Origin: Lichtheimia corymbifera B2541
Lineage: Eukaryota > Mucoromycota > Mucoromycetes > Mucorales > Lichtheimiaceae
DNA: 64,000 nt
NCBI GenBank assembly: GCA_000697475.1
Contig: JNEU01000741.1
Coordinates: 98,649-162,648 of the forward strand
Reading direction: 5' to 3'
Shown: one piece after another, positions 10,387 through 21,850 of the stretch
Layout of the letters: each line of letters begins with the position of its first letter
Position numbering within the stretch: the first letter of the stretch is position 1
Translations under genes and position numbers: made by a program
Notes under the pieces: generated by a model
The model's database searches: none
What the model saw: only the letters and a program-made list of their open reading frames with translations
Told to the model about the DNA's origin: nothing

Positions 10387-11868
10387 ATGCTGCGGCGGTT
10401 TTCTCGTCTCCTTCTGGGAGTCTTTTCTTTGATCATCTTGTGTGTGCTATCGGTAGCTCTACTCCAAAACCGCTCTTCACTCTATAATCTGCAACGTGCA
10501 ACAACATCATCCACCAGCGACGTCGATCCCGATACGTCACAGCCGAACCAACAAACACTGTCATCTGAGCAATTTTTATCCTATCGTCGGATTGGGTGAG
10601 TACGAAGATGATGAAAAAGGGAAACGATGACTAACTTTGTATATGATAGCAATGATTTCTTTCAGCAGTGGGATGCATTACGTGCGGGTGCACGACTTGC
10701 ATACGAATCTAATCGTACTTTGTTGGCACCGCCCCTGCACCTAAGCATGGAAAATGACCCCGAATCACAGCGATGGATCCAAATCCCATGGTCAATGATA
10801 TATAGTGTACAACCCATCAAAGACAAATATGGTATCCGGATCATGGATGAACTCGACAACGAAGACAAATCGATACTACCACCACCAGCACAGCTGATTC
10901 AAATGCAAAGCACGTCACCAGAAACATGGTCGAATCGTCTAAGTCAATGGTTGTTTCAGACATCGTCATCATCACAACAACAAGCGTCGTCGTCGTCATC
11001 CTCCAATCATCATGACGATGATGATGAGGATGCAATGACCACTGGATTACCTCCTTTACAAGTACCCCATCTGCAAGATTTTGTGGCGTTGGAAAATATG
11101 CCGCATGTGCGTTTTGGCCAAGGCATGTCCTTTCTTGTATACAGGCGAGAGTTCTTATCGGAGGCACAAAGAAGACTAGATCATGCGCTGCATAGTGATT
11201 TGCTGCTGCGACCTGATGGTGTGCAGCCTATTATGTTGGCAGCGAATCAAATCATACGTACACTTGGGGGCTCTCGTCATTATGATGGACTTAACATCCG
11301 CTTCACCGAATACAACAATGTGACCATGGCTGATGACGAAGACGACCAAGAGGAAGAAGAAGAGGGAGAGGATCTGAAACTCTTGGAAACCAACAATGAG
11401 ATATCTTTGGATGATGATGTGATTCTTGAATTGCTGAGTGGGTTACCAATCAACCTTGCTGTATCAGCTGCATTGCCTGTACAAGCATCCACACGTTTGG
11501 CTGCCGTGATGAACCAAGCTGCCCCATCTTCCAAAGAAGCACTCTTGAGCGCTTGTATCGATTACAGACGCAATACGGATAATCGCTTCCCAGTCTTTTA
11601 CCTTGTCACCGATATTGATCCTGCCGATCAACCAGACATGTTTTTACCTTTCTATCGCTTATTCCCATGCACATTTACAAAGCACGATCTCAGGCATCAT
11701 TTAAACGTGGACATCCCATCTTTGATAGACCCATACATTTCGGCTCGTGGTGATGCAACAACCAAGGACGACATCCTGGCATTACTACAACCCATTGTTG
11801 ATATCATCGTGGCTGGTAGAGGTATTTCTTTGTGCGATGGCTTTTTGAAAAAGGATAAAATTGGCTGA
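10387..11868 (+). CDS. Type II membrane protein, O-fucosyltransferase-like
   Basis: Likely Golgi/ER glycosyltransferase-like protein. Two exons: 10387-10595 and 10650-11868. A short cytosolic tail (MLRRFSRLL) is followed by one membrane anchor (residues ~10-28) and a Ser/Thr-rich stem. The start of the catalytic domain resembles GDP-fucose O-fucosyltransferase families: RRIGNDFFQQWDALRAG then LAYESNRTLLAPPLHL, IPWSMIYSV, a long acidic/Ser insertion, and DGLNIRFTEYN in place of the LHxR motif. Near the C-terminus are FYLVTDIDPAD (like YLATDE) and TFTKHDLRHH. Acceptor and donor specificity cannot be read. The 3' end is uncertain: a possible GT-AG intron from about 11822 to 11899 would replace the last residues with a tail ending at 11979 (GYSYLELPPSGKS). 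Confidence 0.5.
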
Positions 11869-14038
11869 TTATGGGTTGTTTATCTACATGCATTAACAGG
11901 CTATTCTTATTTGGAGCTGCCACCTTCCGGGAAATCAAACATTGTTGGCCTACTACAAAAGATTCGTTATCAGAAATGATTGCACCCTATTGCCATGTAA
12001 AATAAAGCATCACCCATCGTACATATTGATTCCGAAAAACTTTCATTATGATCCATGACAATGACCCTTTCCTAAAGTAGGCAGCTGCCCATTTCCTTTG
12101 ACATGCACATTTATTGTTGACAGCTTTTGTGCGACAAAGCTCTTTTATTCTGCCCTCTTTTATCGTAAAATCGAAGCTGTTGGTGATTTCATATAGCTGA
12201 AAAGAGATCATTTTACGCATGCATGAGACGTCATTGCCGATCCATACTTGTTTGTAGCACTACAAATGTTCCAGATCAATAGGTACAGGCATCATGCATG
12301 GTCGGAAAATGTTGGCTGGGATCGAAGGAAAGGAGCCTAAGCATGAGGGGGTGGTACTACCAAGCACCTTTTATCTTGCATCCTCACGAATGTTTGTTGC
12401 ATGCCATTTACTAATAGGCACAGTAGTAGTTGCTTGCTTAGTATGATTATCATCGACGTGATGATGATGATGGCAAACGGGAAATGGGAGTTGTGTGGCG
12501 TTGTTGCTGGGCGGCAACACTGTCCCATCTTTTCCACTTGTTGTTGCTGTTGTTGTTGTTGTCCTATAGCAGCAGAAGCGACGAGCAAATGACTATGGTC
12601 ACATCCATCAAATAGACCCATCATACCATATCCATTCTATTGCATTTGGATAAATGACGATTGGAAGTGGATGTAGTGGAGAGCTTGTTATTGATAATAC
12701 TGCTTACGCCTTTTTAGGAGAAAAGCGTCTGCCCATATATGGGAGGTCGCGCAAAAACAAAGAGCAACGTAGCACTTTTGACGCAAATGTAACCCTCACA
12801 TGCTTGCTGTATGTGATTGGGATATTACCATCAGCCCTTTGCACGTTTTTTTATTCTGTTGTTCTCTATCTCCTGGTATTGGGTGCGTGTGTGTGTGCTC
12901 TTTCGCGCCGGAGCAAAATGATCTTTTTTGTGTATCATCCCTGGCCTCCCTCTTTCATCAATATTACATACGTCCCCTCCTCCTTATTACTGGCATCAGT
13001 GGTGGTGAGTGGTTCTTTCTATTGATAGGAGTTGCGTAATAAATGTGTATGAGAGTATCTTTTTTATATTGGGTTCGATCCTTCTTTCTTCATCAACGAG
13101 AGAACGATATGCCGTTTCTCCTTCTTGTATATGCTCAGTCCAAGCGAAAATATATTCCATGTTGATCATAATCGTATTGACCAGATCATTCACCAATCAT
13201 GTTGGCTTTTCACATTGCTGCTTTTGTGTTGTTGTTGTTGTTGAAAAACGCCTTTCATCATGCTGGTGCTGCGGTTGGCTCTTCTACTACTGTAAAACGA
13301 TGATTAAGCTTTAAAGCGTAACTTTTTAAGAGGGCGAGTGGGTGGTTTGGGGGGTAGCGGAAGAGTATCCGCATGTGCGTCAATGATCGTGCCGCATGTG
13401 TACTACACCACAGTTGCCATGACCACTGTGCAACCCGAATCATTAAACACCAAATGTATGTGTGTGCACAGCACGGACACGTATTTTTAGACATTGTTCA
13501 ACATTGGCCATTGATGTGTGTGTCAAGTGATGATGCTGTTGTGAATCCTCGGCTTGGCTCATCATTGTCATTCATCATGATGCTTTTTTATGAATGTAAA
13601 GAAAAAATAACAAACCATGGTTAGGCTTTTTGTTTGTTGGCAAAAGGTGGCGTGTGTATACAAGCGATAGGTACGTAGGATGGTATGGCAAGAGAAAATG
13701 ATCAGCTCTCTCTCTCTCCTTCACACCCCAGCCCACTATTACGATGAATCATGTTCATATATACATGACGATGTGTTGGTCTCTCTCCCCCCCCTTTTGG
13801 TTTCTCGTCTGGTCTACCCCTTGCATATTTAGCCTCCCCTCTTTCTTTCTCTATTTCCAATTCTCGTTTTCACTCTCTTTTTTCTTCCACGTCTCATTTT
13901 CACTCATTTGTGCTTTACCTCCTTCAATCATTTTCTTTTCTTTTTCTTTCACTCACTTTTTGTTGTAATACCATCATTTTTCCCTCTTGACATATTCATC
14001 ATCCACAAACAACAACGCATTATTGACATACAATACAC
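11869..14038. other. 2.2-kb intergenic region, no supported gene
   Basis: No open frame here shows domains or plausible splice-connected exons; the longest (12654-13025, plus) encodes a low-quality hydrophobic protein. It contains CAA/TTG repeats near 12540 and 13230, CT-rich pyrimidine tracts from 13780 to 13980 that look like the promoter of the TBC gene, and GT-repeats. I looked for tRNA and snRNA signatures and found none convincing. Confidence 0.5.
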
Positions 14039-16904
14039 ATGCCAGAATCAACCATCGGAAACGACCTTACAGCTATTCCGACACAGCTGGTAGATGATCC
14101 TTGTTGTAAAAAGTTGGCAGATCCATCACCACAACCAACGAGAATGAGACGACCCAGAGGAATGTCACAATCATTGCACTCGTACATTGATCATAATCGA
14201 CCCTCGATTCTGCGGGCAGAGACAACGGATGATAATTTATTTGATCGACTTCAGGAACAAAATGCACGTCTTCCTCCTCAGGTACCAAATTGGGATTCAA
14301 CGCCGTGATGATGATGAGCGCGCGCCTTTTTGTGTGATCACTCATATCCATTTATGTGTTGCAGGAATCAACCACGTTTATCCTTGCCCAAATCGAGCGT
14401 CAAAACAACTTGCTTGAAAAAGATCCAAAGGCCCTCAGTTTGCAATCCAACCATTTGGTGGGCGATGAGACGACTGTACAACAATTGGTCACCGACAATG
14501 TCAATGCAAAGCAGCAACAGCCATCAACCACACCACCCATGACACCCACCCGTTGCCGTGTATCAGGAGAAGATGATATTGACTGGGACTTTTGGGAGGC
14601 TGTGATTCAAGACTTTGATCGAGTGGCCATACGGATGCCACATTTATTATCTGTCAAGCTACGAGGAGGTGTCCCTACTCCATTACGAGGATTGATATGG
14701 CAAGCCATGTGCAAGTCTGGCTCATTACACTTGGAAACGGTCTATGGTCAACTATGCAACGAGCAATCACCTTATGAGCGTGTTATCCAGCGTGATCTGA
14801 CACGGACATTTCCATGCATTGACATGTTCAAGCAAGAGGGTGGAGAAGGTCAACTTGCCATGCGACGTATTCTAGAAGCTTATAGTCTTTATGATCCGGA
14901 TGTGGGTTATTGCCAAGGTCTTGCCTTTGTCGTCGGCCCACTGCTCATGCATGTACGTGACCTTTCATCACATGATTTTGTGAAACATTCACTAATACTT
15001 GTATACCATAGATGCCCGAAGTTCAGGCTTTTTGTGTGTTTGTACGCCTTATGGAAACGTATGAAATGCGCCCCATGTTTACACACAAAATGGAAGGCTT
15101 GCAGTTGCGATTATATCAGTTTTCATGCTTGCTCAAGGAACATTTACCCGATTTGGCTGCCCATATGGAAGCGCATGGTGTACATGCTGCCATGTACGCA
15201 TCACAATGGTTCCTCACCTTATTTGCCTATGGATTCCCATTACCATTGGTTGAACGTATCTACGACATTGTGTTTGCCGAAGGTGCTGCAGAGACTATCA
15301 TGCGTGTCGCCATTGCTATGCTCCGACGGGCTGAACCACGGATCCTTCAGGAGACAGAATTTGAAGACTTGCTCGATCATGTTACATCTCATCGATTATG
15401 CGACTCGTATGACAACCACGCCGATGTTATTGAAGATGCCACCGCTTTATCAAGTACTATCACACGCGAAAAGATGGATGAGCTTGCAGAGCAATACCAG
15501 CTCAATGGCGTGGATGATGACAACAACGTAGTGCTTCCACAATCATCATCAGGCACCAACAATGGCAATAATAGTCGATTCAGCTTCTTTTGGAGACGTA
15601 GCAAAAAGTCATCTGTTGTAAACAAGAAACAAGAGCAATTGAGACGATCGGCAAGTAGCAGCAACAGTATCAAGAAACGATGGTCAACGGCTGTCACATC
15701 CCCACCTTCATCGACATCACCTGATAGTGTGGGAGGTCGCGCTAGTTTCAGCTCAGTAAGAAGCTTTTCATCGTCATCTTTTATGATGGTGGATCCATCA
15801 CCACCGTCATCTTTGACATCGTCTGGATCAGCCAGCAGCAAATATGTGACGCTTGAACAGCATGAAGAAGAAATACAACGATTATCATGGACACTGGCCC
15901 AACTCAACACCAAACATCAGCAAACCATTGATGAGCTTGTGGAACTCAAAATGGATAAACAAGATGTCGAGAGCGAGAGAGATGCCCTAAAGATAACGGT
16001 GCGAGCGCTTGAAAAGGCAATTCGTCAAGGCAATAGTAGTGGTGGACGTTTATCAACATCAGCATCCAATCGTCGAAGATCATCATCATCACCAGAACAC
16101 GGCATGCACAAAGATTTAGAGGAGGATGACAGTGACAGTATGCATAGTTTATCATCACCTGATGGGTGTTTCTCTGATGCCACGAGTCAAAGTGTTGCTA
16201 CGACAATGGCGAGCTGCAGCAATGAGCATGATGGCAACAATAGCCATAGCAACAGTGGTATGGATCTGCGATCGGAGCTTGTGCGAATCAAGGTGGAGAA
16301 TTTTGAGCTACAGCAACAATGCGAGAAGCTTACTCAAGAAGTGGAGGACGTGCAATCCAAATTGGATATGGTGAACGAAGGACAAATGGCATTGGTGGAC
16401 AAGATGATTACAACCAAAGCTGATATGGATGAAGTCCTCAAGGAAAAGAAAGCCAAGGACCTTGAATGGGTAGAAGCAACCCAAGAAAACAACGCCTTGA
16501 AAAAAGAGTTGGCTCATGTCAAGCAGCAATTGGCCCAAGCGCAGATGCAGGATAACGAAGCCACGTGCACCAAACTCAACAGGATACGCGAACTCGAACG
16601 CGCCTTGGCTCAAGCGAAATTGCAGTTGGTCGAATATGAAACTGGCATGGTGGAATATAAACGTCGCACAACCATTGATTATGCACCACCACCACCTTCA
16701 TCATCTGATATTAAGAACCGAACTGGCGTAGATATGCGCCGTGCATCAATGCAACATCCACCACAGCCACCATCATCCACCTCTTCTTCAATGACACGTT
16801 CATCTTCCATCTATGGCAGAATGTGGCATGCAATCACCCCTCGGCAATCAACATCTATTGAACCAGATTGTTTATCATCATCAATATCATCAGGCGATCA
16901 ATGA
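14039..16904 (+). CDS. TBC-domain RabGAP with C-terminal coiled coil (Gyp5/EVI5 type)
   Basis: GTPase-activating protein for a Rab, acting in membrane traffic. Three exons: 14039-14281, 14365-14952, 15012-16904; about 907 aa, all phases zero. The TBC domain spans residues ~184-400: RGGVPTPLRGLIWQAM, the arginine finger in QRDLTRTFP (IxxDxxR type), the glutamine finger in VGYCQGLAFVVG, then the PEVQAFCVFVRLM and QWFLTLFAYGFPL motifs. After a Ser-rich linker (with RFSFFWRRSKK) there is a long coiled coil (~residues 550-840: EEIQRLSWTLAQL, DALKITVRALEKAI, ELQQQCEKLTQEVEDV). This layout matches Gyp5/EVI5/RabGAP1L. The Rab substrate cannot be inferred safely; Ypt1/Sec4-type Rabs are the family precedent. 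Confidence 0.9.
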
Positions 16905-17413
16905 ATTGTACAAAAACATCACCACACACCTAGTATATACATATATAGTCTTCTTGTTATTATCAACTTTTTATCTACGTGCATTAAATTCTCATTCATT
17001 TGCTCCTTTGTGCATCTATCACACAAACACACCTTTTGGCGGGAAAAAGAAGAGGACAGGATTAAAAGCGCGATTGATGATCATAATGATTCTGTGTTAC
17101 GGGAAGCATGGGTGGTGCCTTGCCATTGGCTATAAAAAGAACGTGCCTTTAGCTGCATTGTAATCAAGCTGAGATATGGATATTATTATCCTGGCATGGG
17201 ATTTGTAATAGAAACACAGGTTTATTCGATGATTGAATAGGGAGAGAGATAAGAAGAATAGATACATGGATTGAGTATGTTATTATTATGAGAGATTGAT
17301 GATGGTGTGAAATTGAAACATACGAGCAGAGCATTGTTACGAGAAGCTTCTCCTTGGCTGTCATTGGATGACCAATGGCGACACGCCAAGCTAACTGGAT
17401 GATTTTCCATTTG
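16905..17413. other. Intergenic region before calreticulin
   Basis: About 500 bp with no gene. The distal part is 3' UTR of the TBC gene; the proximal part (17360-17413) holds ATTGG (17363-17367) and CCAAT (17372-17376) boxes just upstream of the UPRE-like site. Confidence 0.5.
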
Positions 17414-17421
17414 CCACGTCA
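17414..17421 (-). promoter_or_regulatory. UPRE/CRE-like site (TGACGTGG)
   Basis: The complement of 17414-17421 reads TGACGTGG, the core of ATF6/XBP1-type unfolded-protein-response elements and close to the TGACGTG element used by fungal Hac1-type factors. It sits 109 bp upstream of the calreticulin ATG, with an inverted ATTGG/CCAAT pair about 40 bp further up, an arrangement similar to ER-stress elements. One 8-bp match can occur by chance; the gene context raises its value. Confidence 0.45.
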
Positions 17422-17529
17422 AGAAAGCACACGAATTTAAATACCACCATTCTTCGTTCTTTGGCCACCTCTTGCTTGTTCCTTTTTCCACACTTTGCTC
17501 TTTTCTCTCTTTCACTCTTCATTCCTATC

Positions 17530-18903
17530 ATGAAAATCCCCACCATTGCTGCTGTCTTGGGTTTGGCTGCCTTGACTTCTGCCGAAGTGTACCTCCACGA
17601 GACCTTTTCTGATGGCGAAGGCTGGAAGGATCGCTGGACCGTATCCGAACATCGCGAAGATCTAGGCAAGATGGCCGTGTCCACTGGTGAATGGTATGCC
17701 GATGAGAACAAGAGTGCTGGTTTGCGTACCACCGAAGATTATCGTTTCTACGCTCTCTCGACCCCTGTCAAGCCTTTCAACACCAAGGGCAAGGACCTTG
17801 TCATTCAATATGATGTCAAGAACGATCAAAACATTGATTGTGGTGGTAGCTATCTTAAGGTAAACTAAACATACGATTGTGTATATATGGAATGGGTTAT
17901 ATTAATCATCTATGTGTTTAGGTGTTCTCGGATTCATTGGAACCCAAAAACTTCCATGGTGAAAGCGAATACAATATCATGTTCGGTCCTGACTACTGTG
18001 GCAGCAAAGCTATGGTCCATGCTATTCTCAACTACAAGGGCGTCAACCATGACTTGAAAAAGACTGTATCAGCACCCAAGGACCTTCACACTCACACTTA
18101 CACTCTTGTCATCAAGCCTGATCAGACTTACCAAGTTCTTGTTGATGGTGATGAAAAGGCTGCTGGCAATCTTATTGACGACTGGAGCTTCTTGCCACCA
18201 AAGAAGATCAAGGATCCCAATGCAAAGAAGCCTGAGGACTGGGTCGATGAAGCTGAGATTGATGATCCCGAGGATAAGAAGCCTGAAGGTTATGATGACA
18301 TTCCCGAATTTATTCCTGATCCCGAAGCTACCAAGCCAGAGGATTGGGATGATGACATGGATGGTGATTGGGAAGCTCCTTCGTAAGTGTTCAAAGTGGG
18401 AATGATTGTTCGTGTGTTTTAAGATAAGCTAACCATGGCATATATATAGTATTCCCAACCCTGACTACCAAGGTCCATGGAAGGCTAAGCGTATCCCTAA
18501 CCCTGACTACAAGGGCCCATGGGAACATCCCGAGATTGACAACCCCGAGTACAAGGTTGACAATGAGATTTACGTCTACGATATCAACAACATTGGCTTT
18601 GATCTCTGGCAGGTCAAGTCCGGTACCAGCTTTGACAACATTTTGGTGACCGATGATATCGAGTATGCCGAAAAGATTCGCAAGGAATCTCTTGAGCTTG
18701 CCGAAAAGGAAAAGGAAGCAAAGAAGGCATTTGATGAGAAGCCCAAGGAAGATGAAGAAAAGAAGGAATTCGTTGAAGAAGAAGAAAAGGATGAGGAGAT
18801 CACCATTGACCTTGACGCTGAGGAGGAGGAGCCCAAGAAGGTTGAGGATGAGGAAAAGGAGGATGCTGAGGATGCCAAGAAGCCCGTCAAGGATGAGCTG
18901 TAA
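17530..18903 (+). CDS. Calreticulin, ER lumen chaperone with KDEL signal
   Basis: Ca2+-binding lectin chaperone of the ER lumen that binds monoglucosylated glycoproteins. Three exons: 17530-17859, 17922-18382, 18450-18903; 414 aa. The ATG at 17530 gives a signal peptide ([18 protein letters not shown], cleavage before EVYLHETF). N-domain signatures: [29 protein letters not shown]. The P-domain shows the usual three A-type repeats ([20 protein letters not shown], then [11 protein letters not shown] and [12 protein letters not shown]) and B-type repeats ([27 protein letters not shown]). The C-domain is long and acidic. The protein ends exactly in KDEL and has no membrane segment, which separates it from calnexin. 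Fungal ER retention signals are often HDEL; here it is KDEL. Confidence 0.96.
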
Positions 18904-19331
18904 ACAATCCCTTTCACTTCACTCAACATATTCACAATGATCCCTTTTGATTCTGCATTACAATTTGTCTACATACCGCCAATTCCATATCAACGCAACA
19001 CACGCACCTCTCATGACACATAATCATCATTTGTTCTCGCCCCAACTTTTTTTTTTCTTCCGACACACTTTTTCACTCACTCTCACATAACACAAATCGA
19101 ATGTAATATCTACCAACCCACATCTGCGTACACAGACTGAAAAGAAAGAAAATGGTTAATCTATTTCCAGAACCCTTGTTATCAAATGGTGTGTTGTTTA
19201 TTACGGTGAAACCTGTGTATCAGGCACATTTCCTATAGCTGGTTTCTCCTAAAGAGAAACACTTTAAATAATTCGGAAGAGACATACTTGCAAACAAACA
19301 CTTTTTTCAATCCAACAAACAAACAATACAC

Positions 19332-20600
19332 ATGGACCAAGAAAAACAACTACATCCACCAGCACCAGATCAGGCGTTAGAGCAAGTAGCGCGAGAACAA
19401 GCAAGAAGCAAGCGTACATCATACGTGATCAAAGGATGTACCATTGCATTGCTCTTGGTAGTAATCGCTGCATTGGTTGCCTTGCCACAGATGTTTGGTG
19501 GATCCAACAATAATGACGATAATAATAATCGACATCATGACAATACGGCATCATCACCGCCACCTCCACCTCCACCGCCTGTACCCTCTCCACATCCCAG
19601 TGGCCCTAATACTACGATCATTCGAGATACACGATTACATCAGTCATTCTATGGCATGGATTATACACCTCATGGCAGTCAGTATTATGAAGGATGTGGT
19701 GTGACCTTGGATGCCGTACTAGAAGACATCAAGATCATGAGCCAATTGACAACACGCGTACGGTTATACGGCATGGATTGCGATCAAGCAGGATTGGTGG
19801 TACAAGCAATCAAGCTCTTGCGTGTAGATATGGGCGTGATGCTGACATTATGGGTCGATGGTAATTCCACCACATACCAACGTCAATACAACACATTTTG
19901 GAAATTCCTGCAAGACCATGGTGCTGATCATGTATTGGGTGTCTCAGTTGGCAATGAAGCCGTGTATCGACGTCAAATGGAAGCAGCGGACTTGATCACA
20001 TTAATGCAAGATGTCAAGCAACGATTGAAATCAATGGGGCTAGAGCAAATTCCTGTATTTACAACCGAGATTCGAGACTTGAAACACTTGATTCCTCATG
20101 AAGACGCTGTGCTTGACAATGTACATCCATTCTTTGCCGGTACACGTCCAGAGGATGCAGCTGATTGGACATGGCAATACTTCTATGATGTGGATCAGTA
20201 CCCTACCCTGATTGATGCCAAAGGAAGGATGCAAGAGACACAAGCCAAACCCGCCATCATTTCCGAAATTGGATGGCCCACAGAACCAGCAGCCCATCGT
20301 GTCAAGGGAGCAGTACCATCCATAGCCAACCAGCAAACATTACTTGATACTTTTGTATGTCAAGCCAACCAACGACAGCTTCCGTATTACTGGTTCGAGT
20401 TCAAGGATCAACCATGGAAGGCGGCTTTGTTTAACGAGACGCGAGAGTCCTATTGGGGTCTCTTTGATAAGGATCTCAATCTCAAGCCATCGCGCATACC
20501 CAAGTGCAATCATAATGTACATTCCTGGCAAAAGGGCAATTACACGGTCCCCCAACCTGCACCTCTTCCTGACAAGTCATCATCCAAAACCACTAACTAG
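19332..20600 (+). CDS. Membrane-anchored GH17 beta-1,3-glucanase/transglucosidase
   Basis: Cell-wall remodelling enzyme, 422 aa, single exon. A cytosolic tail of ~35 residues is followed by one membrane segment (about residues 36-56, IALLLVVIAALVALP) and a low-complexity stem with an Asn/Asp/His stretch and a run of eight prolines. This is a type II arrangement, unlike secreted BGL2/SCW4. The catalytic domain begins near YGMDYTPHG. Strand motifs: RVRLYGMDC, the general acid in GVSVGNEAVYR (Glu about residue 210), and the nucleophile in IISEIGWPT (Glu about residue 312), then YYWFEFKDQPWK. Both catalytic glutamates are present. Several N-x-S/T sites lie on the luminal/extracellular side. Fungal type II GH17 proteins are known; substrate preference is inferred from the family. 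Confidence 0.9.
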   Translation: MDQEKQLHPPAPDQALEQVAREQARSKRTSYVIKGCTIALLLVVIAALVALPQMFGGSNNNDDNNNRHHDNTASSPPPPPPPPVPSPHPSGPNTTIIRDTRLHQSFYGMDYTPHGSQYYEGCGVTLDAVLEDIKIMSQLTTRVRLYGMDCDQAGLVVQAIKLLRVDMGVMLTLWVDGNSTTYQRQYNTFWKFLQDHGADHVLGVSVGNEAVYRRQMEAADLITLMQDVKQRLKSMGLEQIPVFTTEIRDLKHLIPHEDAVLDNVHPFFAGTRPEDAADWTWQYFYDVDQYPTLIDAKGRMQETQAKPAIISEIGWPTEPAAHRVKGAVPSIANQQTLLDTFVCQANQRQLPYYWFEFKDQPWKAALFNETRESYWGLFDKDLNLKPSRIPKCNHNVHSWQKGNYTVPQPAPLPDKSSSKTTN

Positions 20601-21261
20601 TAAACAATCATATCATTTAATTACATAATAAACTATTTCTATGCTTCGTTTTGCAGATATATCTCCTCTCAATCAATTGCAAAAGAAGGGATGCCCTTTG
20701 TTCCAGACACAATGTGAATCAGTCAGACTCTTATACTCCTCTCTCTCTTTATCACAGTAGTTCCAAGTGGGTTCACTTTTACAATGCTGCATAACTCTTT
20801 CTACAACACAATGGATCAAGTACCCATGACCGGTACAACTCAGGAAGGAAGATTATTACATTCGTTAACGCAGATTTTAATCCAACATCAATCACAAGAG
20901 ATAGGTTGAGGGGTACAATGAATTGCTCCAATAGGGAAGATGCATCGATGTGAGAAGTTATCTATCCTTTGGGCGTGTATGGTGCGAAAGAGAATTGAAT
21001 GACACTTTATGCGTGATCAAAATATGCAGTTGGATGGAGATGATGGTTGTAAATAGTTGACAGGTTGCACGAAGGATGATCATAGTGGCTGCCATGGCAT
21101 AGGGTGTAAAGCACATGAAGGATGTACCGAGCATCCAGCAGGTGATAGCAAAGCATCAAGATCAAGCTGACGAAGGATACGTAAGAACAAAGGTCGTTTT
21201 TTCCATGCGTTGTGTATATCCATATCCCTCCATCCCACATACCAAACCAATATTCATATTC
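20601..21261. other. Intergenic, entry to the repeat block
   Basis: No gene seen. The first ~150 bp are 3' UTR of the GH17 gene. An open minus-strand frame at 21007-21240 has no recognisable feature. CATAT/CCATAT-rich DNA at 21220-21275 precedes the first dispersed repeat copy. Confidence 0.4.
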
Positions 21262-21800
21262 GTATCCATATCCATAAGAAATCGTATGTATTGAAGCAAG
21301 TTGCCGCGCGTAAATGAAGCTCCTTCTATACGATGACTATCTGCTGTTCACGTAAAAAGGCTGCAAGGCAGGGTGCTGCAAGCAAAGAACGCGGTTCGAG
21401 AATGAAATAGAGCTTCCTTACAGCAGCTGCTATCACGTTTAGTCGTGGCAGAGGAGTAAGCAAGAGAGCGTGTGCTGTAGTAAAATGACAAGGCTGTGAA
21501 CGCTGTTTGACACAATGGAGTAAAGAGCTTGCTAATGGCTGCTGCTGTTACGATTGGTTGTGGCAGAAGAGTGTATAAGAGAACGTGCAGTGTCAAGGAA
21601 CGCTGGTGTTGTAGTGTGGTGAACACGCCATGGTCTTGTCATTCAGTCAAAGGCGATCGGACCAAGGCAGTTGTAGGATCGACATGATGGGTTGAAGCAG
21701 GACAATCGTTCGCAGGTGGTGGTTGTACTTGAATGGGGCAACGGTTGAGAATGGGAGGAGGAAAAGGGAAGAAGCTGAAAGTGGAAGAAGTGGAAATTAA
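21262..21800 (-). repeat. Dispersed gene-like repeat, copy 1 (5'-end part only)
   Basis: Clearly related to 53411-54440 and 58512-59475. Shared landmarks in order: a GTATGTATTGAAGCAAG segment, AAAGGCTG(C/T)AAGGCAGG, ACGATTGGTTGTGGCAG at ~21552, CGCCATGG, and the block GATGGGTTGAAGCAGGACAA near 21686. Read on the minus strand the copies give similar peptides (LLPQPIVTAAAISK here, LLPQPIVAAF in copy 2). This copy lacks the 3' half found in the other two. Frames are broken between copies, so it looks like a decaying multicopy gene or element. Confidence 0.6.
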
Positions 21801-21850
21801 ATAGGCCAGGCACAGTCAGACAAATCCATGCACACTGTAATTAATGCATG

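Noticed and set aside
12654..13025. 123-residue open frame with hydrophobic segments
   Set aside because: Composition follows the pyrimidine-rich DNA, no splice partners, and no conserved motif.
13060..13090. GGTTCGATCC as a tRNA B-box
   Set aside because: No A-box at the right distance upstream and no pairing acceptor stem could be drawn.
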